From Mesorhizobium huakuii (GTDB lineage: Bacteria; Pseudomonadota; Alphaproteobacteria; Rhizobiales; Rhizobiaceae), in the NCBI RefSeq assembly GCF_014189455.1, contig NZ_CP050296.1, positions 3,716,001 to 3,780,000 on the forward strand: a stretch of 64,000 nucleotides of DNA. The letters are read 5' to 3'. This document shows, one piece after another, positions 18,765 through 27,968 of the stretch. The position numbers and the translations under genes are program-made. The notes beneath the pieces were generated by a model. That model had not been told where the DNA came from. It did no database searches and saw only the letters and a program-made list of their open reading frames with translations. The stretch's first letter is position 1. Every line of letters starts with the position of its first letter.

Positions 18765-19919
18765 ATGAATTCATTCCTGAAGTCCTGCACGGCGCTGACG
18801 GTCGCGCTGACCTTCTCCGGTCAGGCCATCGCCCAGGTCAAGGAACTCGGCAAGGGCGAAGGCCAGGTCAACATCGTTGCCTGGCCGGGCTATATCGAGC
18901 GCGGCGAGACCGATAAGGGCTATGACTGGGTCACCGCCTTCGAGAAGGAGAGCGGCTGCAAGGTCAACGTCAAGACCGCCAACACGTCGGACGAGATGGT
19001 CTCGCTGATGAACGAGGGTGGCTTCGATCTCGTCACCGCTTCGGGCGATGCCTCGCTGCGCCTGGTCGCCGGCAAGCGCGTGCAGCCGATCAACACCGAT
19101 CTCATTCCGAGCTGGAAGGCGGTCGACGACCGGCTCAAGGACGCGCCCTGGTTCACCGTCGACAAAGTTCACTACGGCGTCCCCTATCAGTGGGGCCCCA
19201 ACATCCTGATGTACAACACCGAGGTGTTCAAGGACGCGCCGAAGAGCTGGAACGTCGTCTTCGAGGAGATGAAGCTGCCGGACGGCAAGTCCAACAAGGG
19301 CCGCGTCCAGGCCTATGACGGGCCGATCCACATCGCCGACGCCGCCAACTATCTCATGTTCCACAAGCCGGAACTCGGCATCAAGGACCCCTACGAGTTG
19401 AACGAGGACCAGTACAAGGCAGCACTCGACCTGCTGCGCGTCCAGCGCACGCTGGTCGGCCGCTACTGGCATGACGCTGCCATCCAGGTCGACGATTTCC
19501 AGAACGAAGGCGTCGTCGCCTCCGGTTCGTGGCCGTATCAGGTCAACACGCTGGTTGCCGCCAAGAAGCCGGTTGCCTCGACCGTGCCGGAAGAAGGCGT
19601 CACCGGGTGGGCCGACACCACCATGATGGAAGCCGACGCGGCGCACCCGAACTGCGCCTATATGTGGCTCGAGCATTCGCTATCGCCGAAGGTGCAGGGC
19701 GATGTCTCGGCCTGGTTCGGATCGCTCCCCGTCGTGCCCGCCGCCTGCAAGGGCAACGAGCTCTTGACCGACGAAGGCTGCAAGACCAACGGCTACGACA
19801 ATTTCGACAAGATCAAATTCTGGAAGACGCCGGTCTCGAAATGCGTCACCCAGAACGACCAGTGCGTGCCCTATTACCGCTGGGTGTCGGACTATATCGG
19901 CGTCATCGGCGGACGGTGA
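18765..19919 (+). CDS. ydcS: putrescine/spermidine ABC transporter substrate-binding protein (YdcS)
   Basis: About 384 aa with a signal peptide (hydrophobic residues to about 24, AIAQ cleavage). The mature protein closely follows E. coli YdcS as I know it: IVAWPGYIERG, TSDEMVSLM, DLVTASGDASLRL, GVPYQWGPN, EGVTGWADTTM and QGDVSAWFGSLPVVP. It is a periplasmic polyamine-binding lipocalin-unrelated type II binding protein. Tandem ATGs at 18762 and 18765 are both possible starts. It is first gene of ydcSTUV-patD and is followed by a strong palindromic element. Confidence 0.92.
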   Translation: MNSFLKSCTALTVALTFSGQAIAQVKELGKGEGQVNIVAWPGYIERGETDKGYDWVTAFEKESGCKVNVKTANTSDEMVSLMNEGGFDLVTASGDASLRLVAGKRVQPINTDLIPSWKAVDDRLKDAPWFTVDKVHYGVPYQWGPNILMYNTEVFKDAPKSWNVVFEEMKLPDGKSNKGRVQAYDGPIHIADAANYLMFHKPELGIKDPYELNEDQYKAALDLLRVQRTLVGRYWHDAAIQVDDFQNEGVVASGSWPYQVNTLVAAKKPVASTVPEEGVTGWADTTMMEADAAHPNCAYMWLEHSLSPKVQGDVSAWFGSLPVVPAACKGNELLTDEGCKTNGYDNFDKIKFWKTPVSKCVTQNDQCVPYYRWVSDYIGVIGGR

Positions 19920-19928
19920 TTTTCCTCG

Positions 19929-20049
19929 CCCTCCCCCTTGTGGGGGAGGGTCGACGCGCAGCGTCGGGGTGGGGGGCTGTCCGACATGTCGGCGCCATCA
20001 CCCCCCACCCGCGGCTTCGCCGCGACCTCCCCCATCGAGGGGGAGATGG
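19929..20049. repeat. palindrome-rich intergenic element between ydcS and ydcT
   Basis: A chain of hairpins: CCCTCCCCC/GGGGGAGGG at 19929-19950, a G-run/C-run pair (GGGTGGGGGG near 19966-19976 with CCCCCCACCC), CGCGGCTTCGCCGCG, and CTCCCCCATCGAGGGGGAG at the end. It resembles repeats common between rhizobial genes. Its place after the binding-protein gene suggests 3'-end protection or attenuation of the ydcS message. Confidence 0.65.
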
Positions 20050-20129
20050 AGCGGCGCGCGAATTTCGCGATCCTAGCCAGATTTGTAGCTGAGGATGATT
20101 TTGATAAACCGGCAACAGACTGACAGCCC

Positions 20130-21128
20130 ATGACCTCTGCCGTCTCATTCCAGAAAGTCTCGCGCCATTTCGGCAGCGTTCGCGCCGTCGATGCGGTCGA
20201 TCTCGACATTGCGCCGGGCGAGTTCTTCGCCATGCTCGGGCCGTCCGGCTCGGGCAAGACAACATGCCTGCGCCTCATCGCCGGTTTCGAGCAGCCGACG
20301 GCGGGTTCCATCTCGATCTTTGGCGAGCGCGCGGAGGGGGTGCCGCCCTACCGCCGCAACGTCAACACCGTGTTCCAGGACTATGCGCTGTTCCCGCATC
20401 TCAATGTGCTCGACAACGTCGCCTATGGGCTGATGGTCAAGGGCGTCGGCAAGGCCGAGCGGCACAAGGCGGCCGAGGAAGCGCTGTCGCTAGTCAGGCT
20501 GCCTGGCTATGGCGGCCGCCGGCCCGGTCAGCTCTCCGGCGGCCAGCGCCAACGCGTCGCGCTGGCCCGCGCGCTGGTCAACCAGCCCAAGGTGCTGCTG
20601 CTCGACGAGCCGCTCGGCGCGCTCGACCTCAAACTGCGCGAGAACATGCAGGAAGAGCTGAAATCGCTGCAGAAGGCGCTCGGCATCACTTTCGTCTTCG
20701 TTACCCATGATCAGGGCGAAGCGCTGTCGATGGCCGACCGCGTCGCTGTCTTCAATGACGGCAGGATCATGCAGATCGGCACGCCGGAGGACATCTACCA
20801 GCGGCCGAAGACGCGCTTCGTTGCCGATTTCGTTGGCTCCTCCAACGTGCTGCCGCCGGACTTCGTCCAGCGCTATTCCGGCCAGCATCGCTGGGGCAGC
20901 CTCCGCCCTGAATCCATTCGGGTCGGCCGCGCCGCCAGCGGCGAAGGCGTCGCCGCCCGCCTCGTCTCGACCAACTATCTCGGCGCCACCACCAGGCTGG
21001 CGCTCGATGCCGACGGATTGAAGCTGCACGCCGTGGTGCCGGCCGGCACGGTCCTGCCTGCGGAAGGCGAGGCGGTCATGCTCACCTTCAATCGCGAGCA
21101 CCTGCACCTGATGGATGAGCCGGCATGA
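20130..21128 (+). CDS. ydcT: polyamine ABC transporter ATP-binding protein (YdcT/PotA type)
   Basis: 332 aa. Walker [11 protein letters not shown]-loop [14 protein letters not shown], signature [15 protein letters not shown], Walker [13 protein letters not shown] and H-loop [17 protein letters not shown] are all present. A C-terminal TOBE regulatory domain (about 250-325) is typical of PotA/MalK ATPases. It ends by overlapping the permease start (ATGA at 21125-21128). It powers uptake by the YdcU/YdcV channel. Confidence 0.93.
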   Translation: MTSAVSFQKVSRHFGSVRAVDAVDLDIAPGEFFAMLGPSGSGKTTCLRLIAGFEQPTAGSISIFGERAEGVPPYRRNVNTVFQDYALFPHLNVLDNVAYGLMVKGVGKAERHKAAEEALSLVRLPGYGGRRPGQLSGGQRQRVALARALVNQPKVLLLDEPLGALDLKLRENMQEELKSLQKALGITFVFVTHDQGEALSMADRVAVFNDGRIMQIGTPEDIYQRPKTRFVADFVGSSNVLPPDFVQRYSGQHRWGSLRPESIRVGRAASGEGVAARLVSTNYLGATTRLALDADGLKLHAVVPAGTVLPAEGEAVMLTFNREHLHLMDEPA

Positions 21129-22093
21129 GCGTCGACGTCACCATGCCACGCGCCACCGCCCCCGCCATCCTGCCCGGCAGCGGCGGCATGCGCGGCGCGC
21201 TCTCCGATCTGTTCTGGCGCCGGCCGCAATTGCTTCTGCTGATCATGCTTTTGCCGCCGGTGCTGTGGCTCGGCATCGTCTATATCGGCTCGCTGTTCGC
21301 GCTCTTAGCACAGAGTTTTTTCTCCATCGACGAGTTCTCCGGCCTCATCAACCGCCAGTTCACACTGAAGACCTATGGTGACCTTTTGCAGGCCGCCAAT
21401 CTCGACATCATCCTGCGAACGGTCACCATGGCGGCACTGGTCACGCTGGCCTCGGCCATCGTCGCCTTTCCGATCGCCTATTATGCCGCGCGCTATGCGC
21501 GTGGCCGCTGGAAGGCGCTGTTCTATCTCGGTGTCATGCTGCCGCTATGGTCGAGCTACCTGGTCAAGATCTATGCCTGGAAGCTGATCCTGGCCAAGGA
21601 AGGCATTTTGACCTGGCTGCTCGCCAAATTGCATTTGCTGTGGCTGCTCGATGCCTGGCTGTCGCTGCCGGTTGTCGGCGGCAACTCGCTGTCGGTCTCG
21701 TTCACCGGCACCTTCATCGTCTTCGTCTATGTCTGGCTGCCCTTCATGATCCTGCCGGTACAGGCGGCCCTTGAGCGCGTGCCCGGCAATCTGGTCGAGG
21801 CTTCCTCCGATCTCGGCGCTTCGCCCGGGCAGACGTTACGCAACGTGCTGTTCCCGCTGGCACTGCCCGGCATCGTCGCCGGCTCGATCTTCACCTTCTC
21901 GCTGACGCTTGGCGACTACATCATCCCGCAGATCATCGGCACGTCGCGTCTGTTCATCGGCCAGGCCGTCTATTCGCAGCAAGGCACCGCCGGCAACATC
22001 CCGCTCGCCGCCACCTTCACCGTGGTGCCCATCGTCATCATGGGCTTCTACCTCTGGGGCGCCAAGCGCATGGGGGCTTTCGATGCGCTCTGA
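21125..22093 (+). CDS. ydcU: polyamine ABC transporter permease (YdcU/PotB type)
   Basis: 322 aa with six predicted helices. The EAA loop reads [26 protein letters not shown], the docking site for the ATPase. A longer N-terminal cytoplasmic segment is usual for PotB-type permeases. The start overlaps the ATPase stop and the end overlaps the next permease by 11 bases, so the subunits are translationally coupled. Confidence 0.92.
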   Translation: MSVDVTMPRATAPAILPGSGGMRGALSDLFWRRPQLLLLIMLLPPVLWLGIVYIGSLFALLAQSFFSIDEFSGLINRQFTLKTYGDLLQAANLDIILRTVTMAALVTLASAIVAFPIAYYAARYARGRWKALFYLGVMLPLWSSYLVKIYAWKLILAKEGILTWLLAKLHLLWLLDAWLSLPVVGGNSLSVSFTGTFIVFVYVWLPFMILPVQAALERVPGNLVEASSDLGASPGQTLRNVLFPLALPGIVAGSIFTFSLTLGDYIIPQIIGTSRLFIGQAVYSQQGTAGNIPLAATFTVVPIVIMGFYLWGAKRMGAFDAL

Positions 22094-22898
22094 TCGTGGC
22101 CAGTCCGCACCTCTTTCGCTGAAGATCGCCGCCGCTTGCGGCCTGCTGTTCCTGCATCTGCCGATCCTGCTGATCTTCGTCTATGCCTTCACCACCGAGG
22201 AGAAGAGCTTCGTCTGGCCGCCGCCCGGCCTGACCACGCAGTGGTTCGCCGTCACCTGGAACCGGCCGGACGTCTGGGAGGCGCTGTCGCTGTCGGTGCG
22301 CGTCGCAGCCATCTCGACGGCGATCGCGCTGGTGCTCGGCACGCTCTGCGCCGCCGCGGTGTCGCGGACAAAATTCTTTGGCCGCGAGACCATCTCGTTG
22401 CTGGTCATCCTGCCGATCGCGCTGCCCGGCATCATCACCGGCATCGCGCTGCGCTCGGCCTTTTCGCTCGCCGACATCCCGTTCTCGTTCTGGACGATCG
22501 TGCTCGGCCACGCCACCTTCTGCGTGGTCGTCGTTTACAACAATGCCGTCGCCCGTTTCCGCCGCACCTCAGGCTCGATGATCGAAGCCTCGATGGATCT
22601 CGGCGCCGACGGCTTCCAGACTTTCCGACATGTCGTGCTGCCCAACATAGCCACGGCACTGCTTGCCGGCGGCATGCTGGCTTTTGCCTTGTCCTTCGAT
22701 GAGGTCATCGTCACCACCTTCACCGCCGGCCAGCAGCAGACGGTGCCGATCTGGATGCTGGAGGAACTGATCCGTCCGCGTCAGCGCCCGGTCACCAATG
22801 TCGTGGCCATGGTCGTCGTGCTGGTGACGCTGCTGCCCATCCTGTTTGCCTATTACCTGACCCGCGACGGCGACCAGATTGCCGGCAGTGGAAAATGA
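22083..22898 (+). CDS. ydcV: polyamine ABC transporter permease (YdcV/PotC type)
   Basis: 271 aa from the ATG at 22083; the frame is open upstream but that part is shadow of ydcU. Six helices and the EAA loop [22 protein letters not shown] are visible. It pairs with YdcU. It is separated from patD by 104 bases that fold into a long stem, unlike the overlapping junctions elsewhere in the operon. Confidence 0.92.
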   Translation: MRSDRGQSAPLSLKIAAACGLLFLHLPILLIFVYAFTTEEKSFVWPPPGLTTQWFAVTWNRPDVWEALSLSVRVAAISTAIALVLGTLCAAAVSRTKFFGRETISLLVILPIALPGIITGIALRSAFSLADIPFSFWTIVLGHATFCVVVVYNNAVARFRRTSGSMIEASMDLGADGFQTFRHVVLPNIATALLAGGMLAFALSFDEVIVTTFTAGQQQTVPIWMLEELIRPRQRPVTNVVAMVVVLVTLLPILFAYYLTRDGDQIAGSGK

Positions 22899-22903
22899 AA
22901 ACA

Positions 22904-22982
22904 GCGAATAGGGAGTAGCCAATAGCGAATAGGGGACATCGACCGTCAACCTTACTCGCTATTCGCTATTCGCTACTCGCTC
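22904..22982. promoter_or_regulatory. inverted repeat between ydcV and patD
   Basis: The left arm (22904-22932), built from AATAGCGAATAG-type units, pairs imperfectly with the right arm (about 22956-22982) built from CTATTCGCTATTCGC-type units. In the operon mRNA this makes a stem of more than 20 pairs just upstream of the patD Shine-Dalgarno AAGGAGG. It could attenuate transcription or set the relative level of the dehydrogenase. Confidence 0.6.
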
Positions 22983-23002
22983 CTGATCAAGGAGGAAACC
23001 CA

Positions 23003-24430
23003 ATGGACACCCAGATGCTGATCGGCTCGAAATTCGAAAACGGCGCCGAGACCGAGGAGCCGATCCTCAATCCGAAGACCGGGGCGACCATTCTCAACCT
23101 TCCCGAAGCCAGCCAGGCGCAGATCGAGGCAGCGGTTGCGGCCGCTGAAAAGGCGTTCGTCTTGTGGTCGCGCACCACGCCGGCGCAGCGCTCCGGCTAT
23201 CTCTTGAAGATCGCCGACCGCATCGAGGCCGAGGCCGGGGAATTCGCCGCTCTCGAGGCGTTGAACTGCGGCAAGCCGATCAATGCCGTGCTCAATGACG
23301 AGATCCCGGCCATCGTCGACTGCTATCGCTTTTTCGCCGGCGCGGTGCGTTCGATGCCAGGCGTTGTCGCCGGCGAATATCTGCCTGGTCACACCTCGAT
23401 GGTCCGGCGCGACCCAATCGGCATCGTCGCCTCGATTGCGCCTTGGAACTACCCTCTGATGATGATGGCCTGGAAGCTGGCCCCGGCGATCGGCGGCGGC
23501 AACACCGTCGTCTTCAAGCCGTCGGAACAGACGCCGCTGACGGCGCTGAAGCTGGCGAAAATCCTCGCCGAAATCCTGCCCGAAGGCGTGGTCAATGTCG
23601 TGCTTGGGCGTGGCGACAGCGTCGGCAACACGTTGATCAACCACCCCAAGGTCAACATGATCTCGATCACCGGCGACGTCGCCACCGGCAAGAAGGTGCT
23701 GCAGGCGGCCGCCAAGTCGGTCAAGCGCACGCATCTTGAGCTTGGCGGCAAGGCGCCGGTCATCGTCTTCGACGACGCCGACCTTGGTGCGGTGGTCAGC
23801 GGCCTGCGCGCCTTCGGCTATTACAATGCCGGCCAGGACTGCACCGCCGCCTGCCGCATCTATGCCGGCAAGAAGATCTATGACAAGCTCGTCGCCGATC
23901 TCTCCTCGGCGGTCTCGACCATCAAGTACAATCGTTCCGACGACACCGAGAACGAGATCGGCCCGCTGATCTCGCGCCGCCAGCGCGACCGCGTGTCGAG
24001 CTTCGTCGAACGCGCCTCGGAGCTGAAACACATCGAGATCACCACCGGCGGCAAGCCGGGCGAGGGCACCGGCTTCTACTATCAGCCGACCGTCGTCGCC
24101 GGCGCCTTGCAGGAGGACGAGATCGTGCGCCGCGAAGTCTTCGGCCCGGTCGTCTCGATCACCCGTTTCACGGAAGTCGACGAGGCGGTCAACTGGGCCA
24201 ATGACAGTGACTACGGTCTGGCGTCATCGGTGTGGACCAAGGACGTCTCGCGCGCCATGGCGACGGCGGCTCGCCTGCAATATGGCTGCACCTGGATCAA
24301 CACCCATTTCATGCTGACCAACGAGATGCCGCATGGCGGGCTAAAACAGTCCGGCTACGGCAAGGACATGTCGCTCTACGCGCTGGAAGACTATACCGCC
24401 GTGCGGCATGTGATGGTGGCGCACGGGTAG
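23003..24430 (+). CDS. patD: gamma-aminobutyraldehyde dehydrogenase (PatD)
   Basis: 475 aa NAD-dependent aldehyde dehydrogenase converting 4-aminobutanal to GABA in putrescine degradation. Catalytic C280 lies in [11 protein letters not shown] and general base E246 in LELGGK, the same numbers as in E. coli PatD (YdcW) as I recall. The substrate-specific segments [19 protein letters not shown] and [16 protein letters not shown] also match. A strong AAGGAGG precedes the ATG. Its location after ydcSTUV reproduces the E. coli ydcSTUV-patD arrangement. No putrescine aminotransferase is in the window. Confidence 0.93.
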   Translation: MDTQMLIGSKFENGAETEEPILNPKTGATILNLPEASQAQIEAAVAAAEKAFVLWSRTTPAQRSGYLLKIADRIEAEAGEFAALEALNCGKPINAVLNDEIPAIVDCYRFFAGAVRSMPGVVAGEYLPGHTSMVRRDPIGIVASIAPWNYPLMMMAWKLAPAIGGGNTVVFKPSEQTPLTALKLAKILAEILPEGVVNVVLGRGDSVGNTLINHPKVNMISITGDVATGKKVLQAAAKSVKRTHLELGGKAPVIVFDDADLGAVVSGLRAFGYYNAGQDCTAACRIYAGKKIYDKLVADLSSAVSTIKYNRSDDTENEIGPLISRRQRDRVSSFVERASELKHIEITTGGKPGEGTGFYYQPTVVAGALQEDEIVRREVFGPVVSITRFTEVDEAVNWANDSDYGLASSVWTKDVSRAMATAARLQYGCTWINTHFMLTNEMPHGGLKQSGYGKDMSLYALEDYTAVRHVMVAHG

Positions 24431-24436
24431 CATTTT

Positions 24437-24595
24437 CCCTTCTCCCCTTGTGGGAGAAGGTGGATCGGCGCTTAGCGCCGAGCCGGATGAGGGGTGTTCC
24501 AGCTTGGCGCCAGCTTACCCCTCACCCGGATTGCCAGCCGATTTGTGAAGGACAAATCGGGGCAATCCGACCTCTCCCACAAGGGGAGAGGTAAG
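24437..24595. repeat. palindromic intergenic element after patD
   Basis: Outer perfect 16-base inverted repeat TCTCCCCTTGTGGGAG (24441-24456) with its complement at 24574-24589. Inside are further stems (GGCGCTTAGCGCC; CCGATTTGTGAAGGACAAATCGG). It lies between convergent patD and the small gene at 24611 and can act as a two-way terminator. It is related in style to the element at 19929-20049. Confidence 0.7.
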
Positions 24596-24610
24596 ACCGC
24601 TGCGCAGCCG

Positions 24611-24925
24611 CTATTCGACGATGCGATAGATAGTCCAAAGACTGGAGCCCGACACGACATAGGGCTCCATCTCCTTACCCCATTTGGCGTGGGCGTCGAT
24701 CTTGCCGATCTTGGCGAACATCGCCTCCAACTGGGCCAGGCTCTCGACCTGGTGATGCGACTCGACCGTCGCTTCCCGCGCGCCGATCGATCCGGTCATG
24801 ACCTGGAACTTCAGCTCGGCGATGCCGACCTGCGAGCCGATCTCGCGTTCCCATTTCTTCAACAGGTCAAGCACGGTCTGCTTGTGCCCGAACTTGGCGT
24901 CGATCTGCCATCTGGCGCTGAACAT
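24611..24925 (-). CDS. small conserved protein, possible dimeric alpha/beta-barrel fold
   Basis: 104 aa, not confidently recognised. It begins with a beta strand and an amphipathic helix (KQTVLDLLKKWEREI), then strands with MTGSIGAREATVESHHQVESL and a helix LAQLEAMFAKI, a pattern like NIPSNAP or antibiotic-biosynthesis-monooxygenase folds. A good Shine-Dalgarno (GGGAGGAATGAC) precedes the ATG. It is the last gene of a probable operon with the NTF2-like and AhpD-like genes. Function unknown. Confidence 0.65.
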   Translation of the reverse strand: MFSARWQIDAKFGHKQTVLDLLKKWEREIGSQVGIAELKFQVMTGSIGAREATVESHHQVESLAQLEAMFAKIGKIDAHAKWGKEMEPYVVSGSSLWTIYRIVE

Positions 24926-24961
24926 GTCATTCCTCCCAAGGTTGAGTTAGCGGCTGTTTGC

Positions 24962-25324
24962 CTATTCGTCCCAGGCCTGCACGACGGTCTGCCGCGCGAT
25001 CTGCCCGTTCTTCAGTTCCAGCATCGCGGCGGCGAACACCTTGGTGCCGTCCGGGTAGGCGCAGGCCTGGGTGAAGGCCAGGCTGTTGCCGTCGGCGATC
25101 GTGGTGTCGACCTTGTGGGTCATCGCCCGGCTGCAGATGTCGTCCCAGAAGGTGGTGATCGCCGCGCGCCCGCGGATTTCGCGCGGCTTGCTCGGCGGGT
25201 TGTTGCGGTCGATCACGCGCACCAGCGCGTCATCGGTATAGAAGCTCGACAGCGTCTTGCCGTCGCGGGTCTCGATCGCCTTCTTGATGGCCGCGCCATC
25301 CACGGTTTGGGTCTTGGTCAGCAT
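24962..25324 (-). CDS. NTF2-like (SnoaL-type) protein
   Basis: 120 aa from the ATG at 25324, which has GGAGG six bases upstream; an in-frame ATG four codons earlier overlaps that site. The NTF2-like cone fold is suggested by the N-terminal helix GAAIKKAIETRDGKTLSSFY followed by TDDALVRVID, a FWDDICSRA helix and the strands ending in QIARQTVVQAWDE. Such proteins are often small hydrolases, isomerases or ligand binders. The leader GGAGGATGAAATGCT is identical to that of the AhpD-like gene upstream. Confidence 0.72.
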   Translation of the reverse strand: MLTKTQTVDGAAIKKAIETRDGKTLSSFYTDDALVRVIDRNNPPSKPREIRGRAAITTFWDDICSRAMTHKVDTTIADGNSLAFTQACAYPDGTKVFAAAMLELKNGQIARQTVVQAWDE

Positions 25325-25400
25325 TTCATCCTCCATGGCCCGTCTTCGGGCGGTTGATGTGCGGAAAATCTGCCCGCCGCTTATCGGCGGGCAGTGTCTT

Positions 25401-25880
25401 TCACTGCGACTTCGCCTTGACGGCCGCGAAGACGTCGTCGGTCTGCTTCTTGAAAGTCGCGAGATCGACCTGGCTGCCGTTGAGCATCGTCGACCAATGG
25501 CGCACAATCGCCGCCATCGCGATCGTCTCCTTGATCTCCTCGTCGCTGGCGCCGTTGAGCTTGGCCGCCTCGGTGTGGAAATAGATGCAGTACTGGCAGG
25601 GGATCTGCGCGGCGACCGCAAGGCCTATCAGCTCCTTGGTCTTGCCGTCGAGCGCGGTCTTGGGGTTGAGCTGCACCCCCTTGATCTCGGCCCAGGCGCC
25701 GGCGATGGCGACGTCAGGCAGTGTCTTGAACATGTCCGGCACTGAGCCGAGCGTCGCCTGGATGTCTTTGTAGGCGGCTGTCGCCGATGCATCCTCGGCC
25801 TTTGCGGGAGAGATCGTGAACAGCGCGCCAATGCCTGCCGCGATCACGAATGATCTGACATTCAGTTTTGACTTGAGCAT
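25401..25880 (-). CDS. exported AhpD/carboxymuconolactone decarboxylase-like protein
   Basis: 159 aa. A signal peptide (KSKLNVRSFVIAAGIGALF, probable cleavage after A28 in SPAKA) sends it to the periplasm, which is uncommon for this family. The CMD core contains C95-x-x-C98-x-x-x-H102 (CQYCIYFH), the AhpD-type redox active site, preceded by a KTKELIGLAVA helix. It may reduce peroxide or act on a small electrophile. It is first of three small same-strand genes downstream of the LuxR fusion protein. Confidence 0.8.
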   Translation of the reverse strand: MLKSKLNVRSFVIAAGIGALFTISPAKAEDASATAAYKDIQATLGSVPDMFKTLPDVAIAGAWAEIKGVQLNPKTALDGKTKELIGLAVAAQIPCQYCIYFHTEAAKLNGASDEEIKETIAMAAIVRHWSTMLNGSQVDLATFKKQTDDVFAAVKAKSQ

Positions 25881-25988
25881 TTCATCCTCCGTTCGCAGCG
25901 CCTTCCGGCGGTATCCGCCTGGCCTGCATGGGGGAAATTGATAGCGCTTACATCGGCGCGCCCGCTTCGCCCGAAAGCGCCATGGCTC

Positions 25989-27542
25989 TCATGGCCCGTC
26001 CGGGCCAGCGTGCCTGGCCGAAAATGCCGCTGCTGCCGCTCGCGATGGCAGGTCGAGCTTGAGCAGTATGTTGGCGACGTGGCGCTTGACCGTGTGCTCG
26101 CTCAGCCTGAGTTCGGCGGCGATCGCGGCATTGCTTTTGCCATCGGCGATCAGGTTCACCACCTCGCTTTCCCGTGCCGTCAACACGGCGGGTTCCGCTG
26201 GCTTGGACTTCGAACGGCAGGCCGGTTCCAGATGCTGCTCCGACGTCGCATGCACCACCGGCAATGGCTCGTCCAGTTCGCCGAGGCTGACGCGGCCAGC
26301 GTCGACGAAATGCAGGCCAGACCCCACCGCCAGATCGGCAACCAGCCGAGAGGCCAGAATGTCGCCACGCCCGGCATGGTTCGCCAACTGCATGGCCACG
26401 CGCGCCGTCAGTCCGACCGGCGGGCCGCGCGCTTCGATCTCGCCGACATGGACCCCTTGCGCACTCGCCACCCCGATCTGCTGCGCCGCCTCGCGCAACG
26501 TCGCCGCGCAGCGTACGGCGCGCGCCGGCCCGTCGAAGCGCGAGATCATCAATTCGCCATGCGTGCCGACCGCCCGCCCGCCATGGCGCCCGACCAGCAG
26601 CCGCCAGCTCTCCTGAAAGCGCTGACTGCGCTCGAGCCACATGCGGTCGCCAAGCTTGGCCGTGTCGGAGATGCGCGTCACCAGCAATGCGGCAAGCACA
26701 CGCTCCGTGTCCGCCACCGCTGGCTGGCCGGTAAGAAACTCCTCGATCAGATCGGCAACGCGGTCGACATCGCCGGTCCAGACCGGATGGTCGCGCCCTG
26801 CGATCTCGACCAGCCGTGCATTCGGGATCTTCTTCGCCAGGAAGCGGCTGGCCTCGGGATCGACACGAACATCGTTGCGGCGATGGATCAGCAGTGTCGG
26901 CGCGCTGATCGCGCCAAGGATGTCTCGCACGTCGATCCCGGCATTCATGCGGGCAAGTGCGGCTGCCGCGGTCGGGCTTGCCGACAGGCGCTCGAAACGT
27001 GCCCACCAGGTTGAAAAGTGGGTATCGTCCACTCGGCCCGGTGCAAAATTCGGCAAGGTGGCGCCGGTACCCCAGGCCGTTTCGGCCGTAGCGATGAAGG
27101 CATCGAGGCGTTCCGGCGACATCACCCATTTGTGGAAATGCGCATAGCCGCCATAGAGCGCCAGCGACCGCGTCCGCTCCGGATAGGTGGCGGCGAACAG
27201 CATCGCCAACGGCGCGCCCTCGGAAGCGCCGAGCAACGCGGCCCGGCCACTGCCGGCCGCATCCATCACCGCGCGCACATCGTCCATGCGGGTTTCGAGG
27301 CTCGGCAGATGATGGGCATCGACACGGTCGGAGAGACCGGTTCCGCGCTTGTCGAACAGGATCAGCCGTGAGAATGCCGACAGCCGCCTCAAGAGCCTGG
27401 TATAGCCCTCGTCTTCCCAATGCAGGTCGAGATTGGAAATGAAGCCCGGGACGAAGACGAGATCAAGCGACCCCTGGCCGACCACCTGATAGGCGATCCG
27501 CACCTCGCCACTGCGGGCATATCGGGTCTCGATCGGCCTCAC
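25989..27542 (-). CDS. alpha/beta hydrolase - degenerate class III cyclase - LuxR HTH fusion
   Basis: 517 aa in three parts. Residues 1-275 are an alpha/beta hydrolase with an apparently complete triad: S107 (GASEGAP), D224 (RRNDVRVD) and H252 (GRDHPVW). Residues 278-430 align in pattern with class III adenylate cyclase domains fused to hydrolases in actinobacteria (FDGPARAVRCA, GVHVGEIE, VAGSGL-like AVGSGLHF), but the two metal-binding aspartate positions read VTRIS and GTHGELM, so cyclase activity is unlikely. Residues 452-505 are a LuxR/GerE helix-turn-helix (LTARESEVVNLIADGKSNAAI). A ligand-sensing transcription factor is inferred; it probably controls the three small genes downstream. 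Confidence 0.82.
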   Translation of the reverse strand: MRPIETRYARSGEVRIAYQVVGQGSLDLVFVPGFISNLDLHWEDEGYTRLLRRLSAFSRLILFDKRGTGLSDRVDAHHLPSLETRMDDVRAVMDAAGSGRAALLGASEGAPLAMLFAATYPERTRSLALYGGYAHFHKWVMSPERLDAFIATAETAWGTGATLPNFAPGRVDDTHFSTWWARFERLSASPTAAAALARMNAGIDVRDILGAISAPTLLIHRRNDVRVDPEASRFLAKKIPNARLVEIAGRDHPVWTGDVDRVADLIEEFLTGQPAVADTERVLAALLVTRISDTAKLGDRMWLERSQRFQESWRLLVGRHGGRAVGTHGELMISRFDGPARAVRCAATLREAAQQIGVASAQGVHVGEIEARGPPVGLTARVAMQLANHAGRGDILASRLVADLAVGSGLHFVDAGRVSLGELDEPLPVVHATSEQHLEPACRSKSKPAEPAVLTARESEVVNLIADGKSNAAIAAELRLSEHTVKRHVANILLKLDLPSRAAAAAFSARHAGPDGP

Positions 27543-27659
27543 GAGGTTTCTTCCGCCCGGCCTGACGATTTCTGATCATCGACCATAGCAGAGCCGCGTC
27601 GATAGCGGCAGCTCAAACTTTAGCGGAAAGGAATGTAAGTCCGCGTGGCCGGCTTGCGG

Positions 27660-27968
27660 CTACTTTTGCGACGCGGCGACGTCGGCCGGGGAGGGCTTGA
27701 GTCCGAGCTTGAGATCGGCCTCGGCTGGTGTGATCGGCCGCTTGATCCTGGCCGATGCAGCCACGACGAGTTCGTCGAAGCCTTCGCCGCTGTCCAGCAG
27801 TTCGAAGAACTGCCGTCGCATCCTCGGCTCCCAGAACTTGTTGATGTGCTCGGCGACGCCGGCAACCCCTTCCTCGCGCGACTTGGAATGGAAGAAGGCC
27901 GCGATCTGGTTGGCCATGCGCACGAGCTTTTCCTTGGTGCTCGTGATGTGATCTTCGTCATGCGACAT
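27660..27968 (-). CDS. fdsD: NAD-dependent formate dehydrogenase delta subunit (FdsD)
   Basis: 102 aa, matching FdsD in size and pattern: N-terminal helix KLVRMANQIAAFFHSK, then EEGVAGVAEHINKFWEPRMR, the most conserved segment of the family. FdsD associates with the FdsGBA complex and is needed for its assembly or stability. It overlaps the end of fdhD by 11 bases and is the last gene of the operon. Confidence 0.9.
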   Translation of the reverse strand: MSHDEDHITSTKEKLVRMANQIAAFFHSKSREEGVAGVAEHINKFWEPRMRRQFFELLDSGEGFDELVVAASARIKRPITPAEADLKLGLKPSPADVAASQK

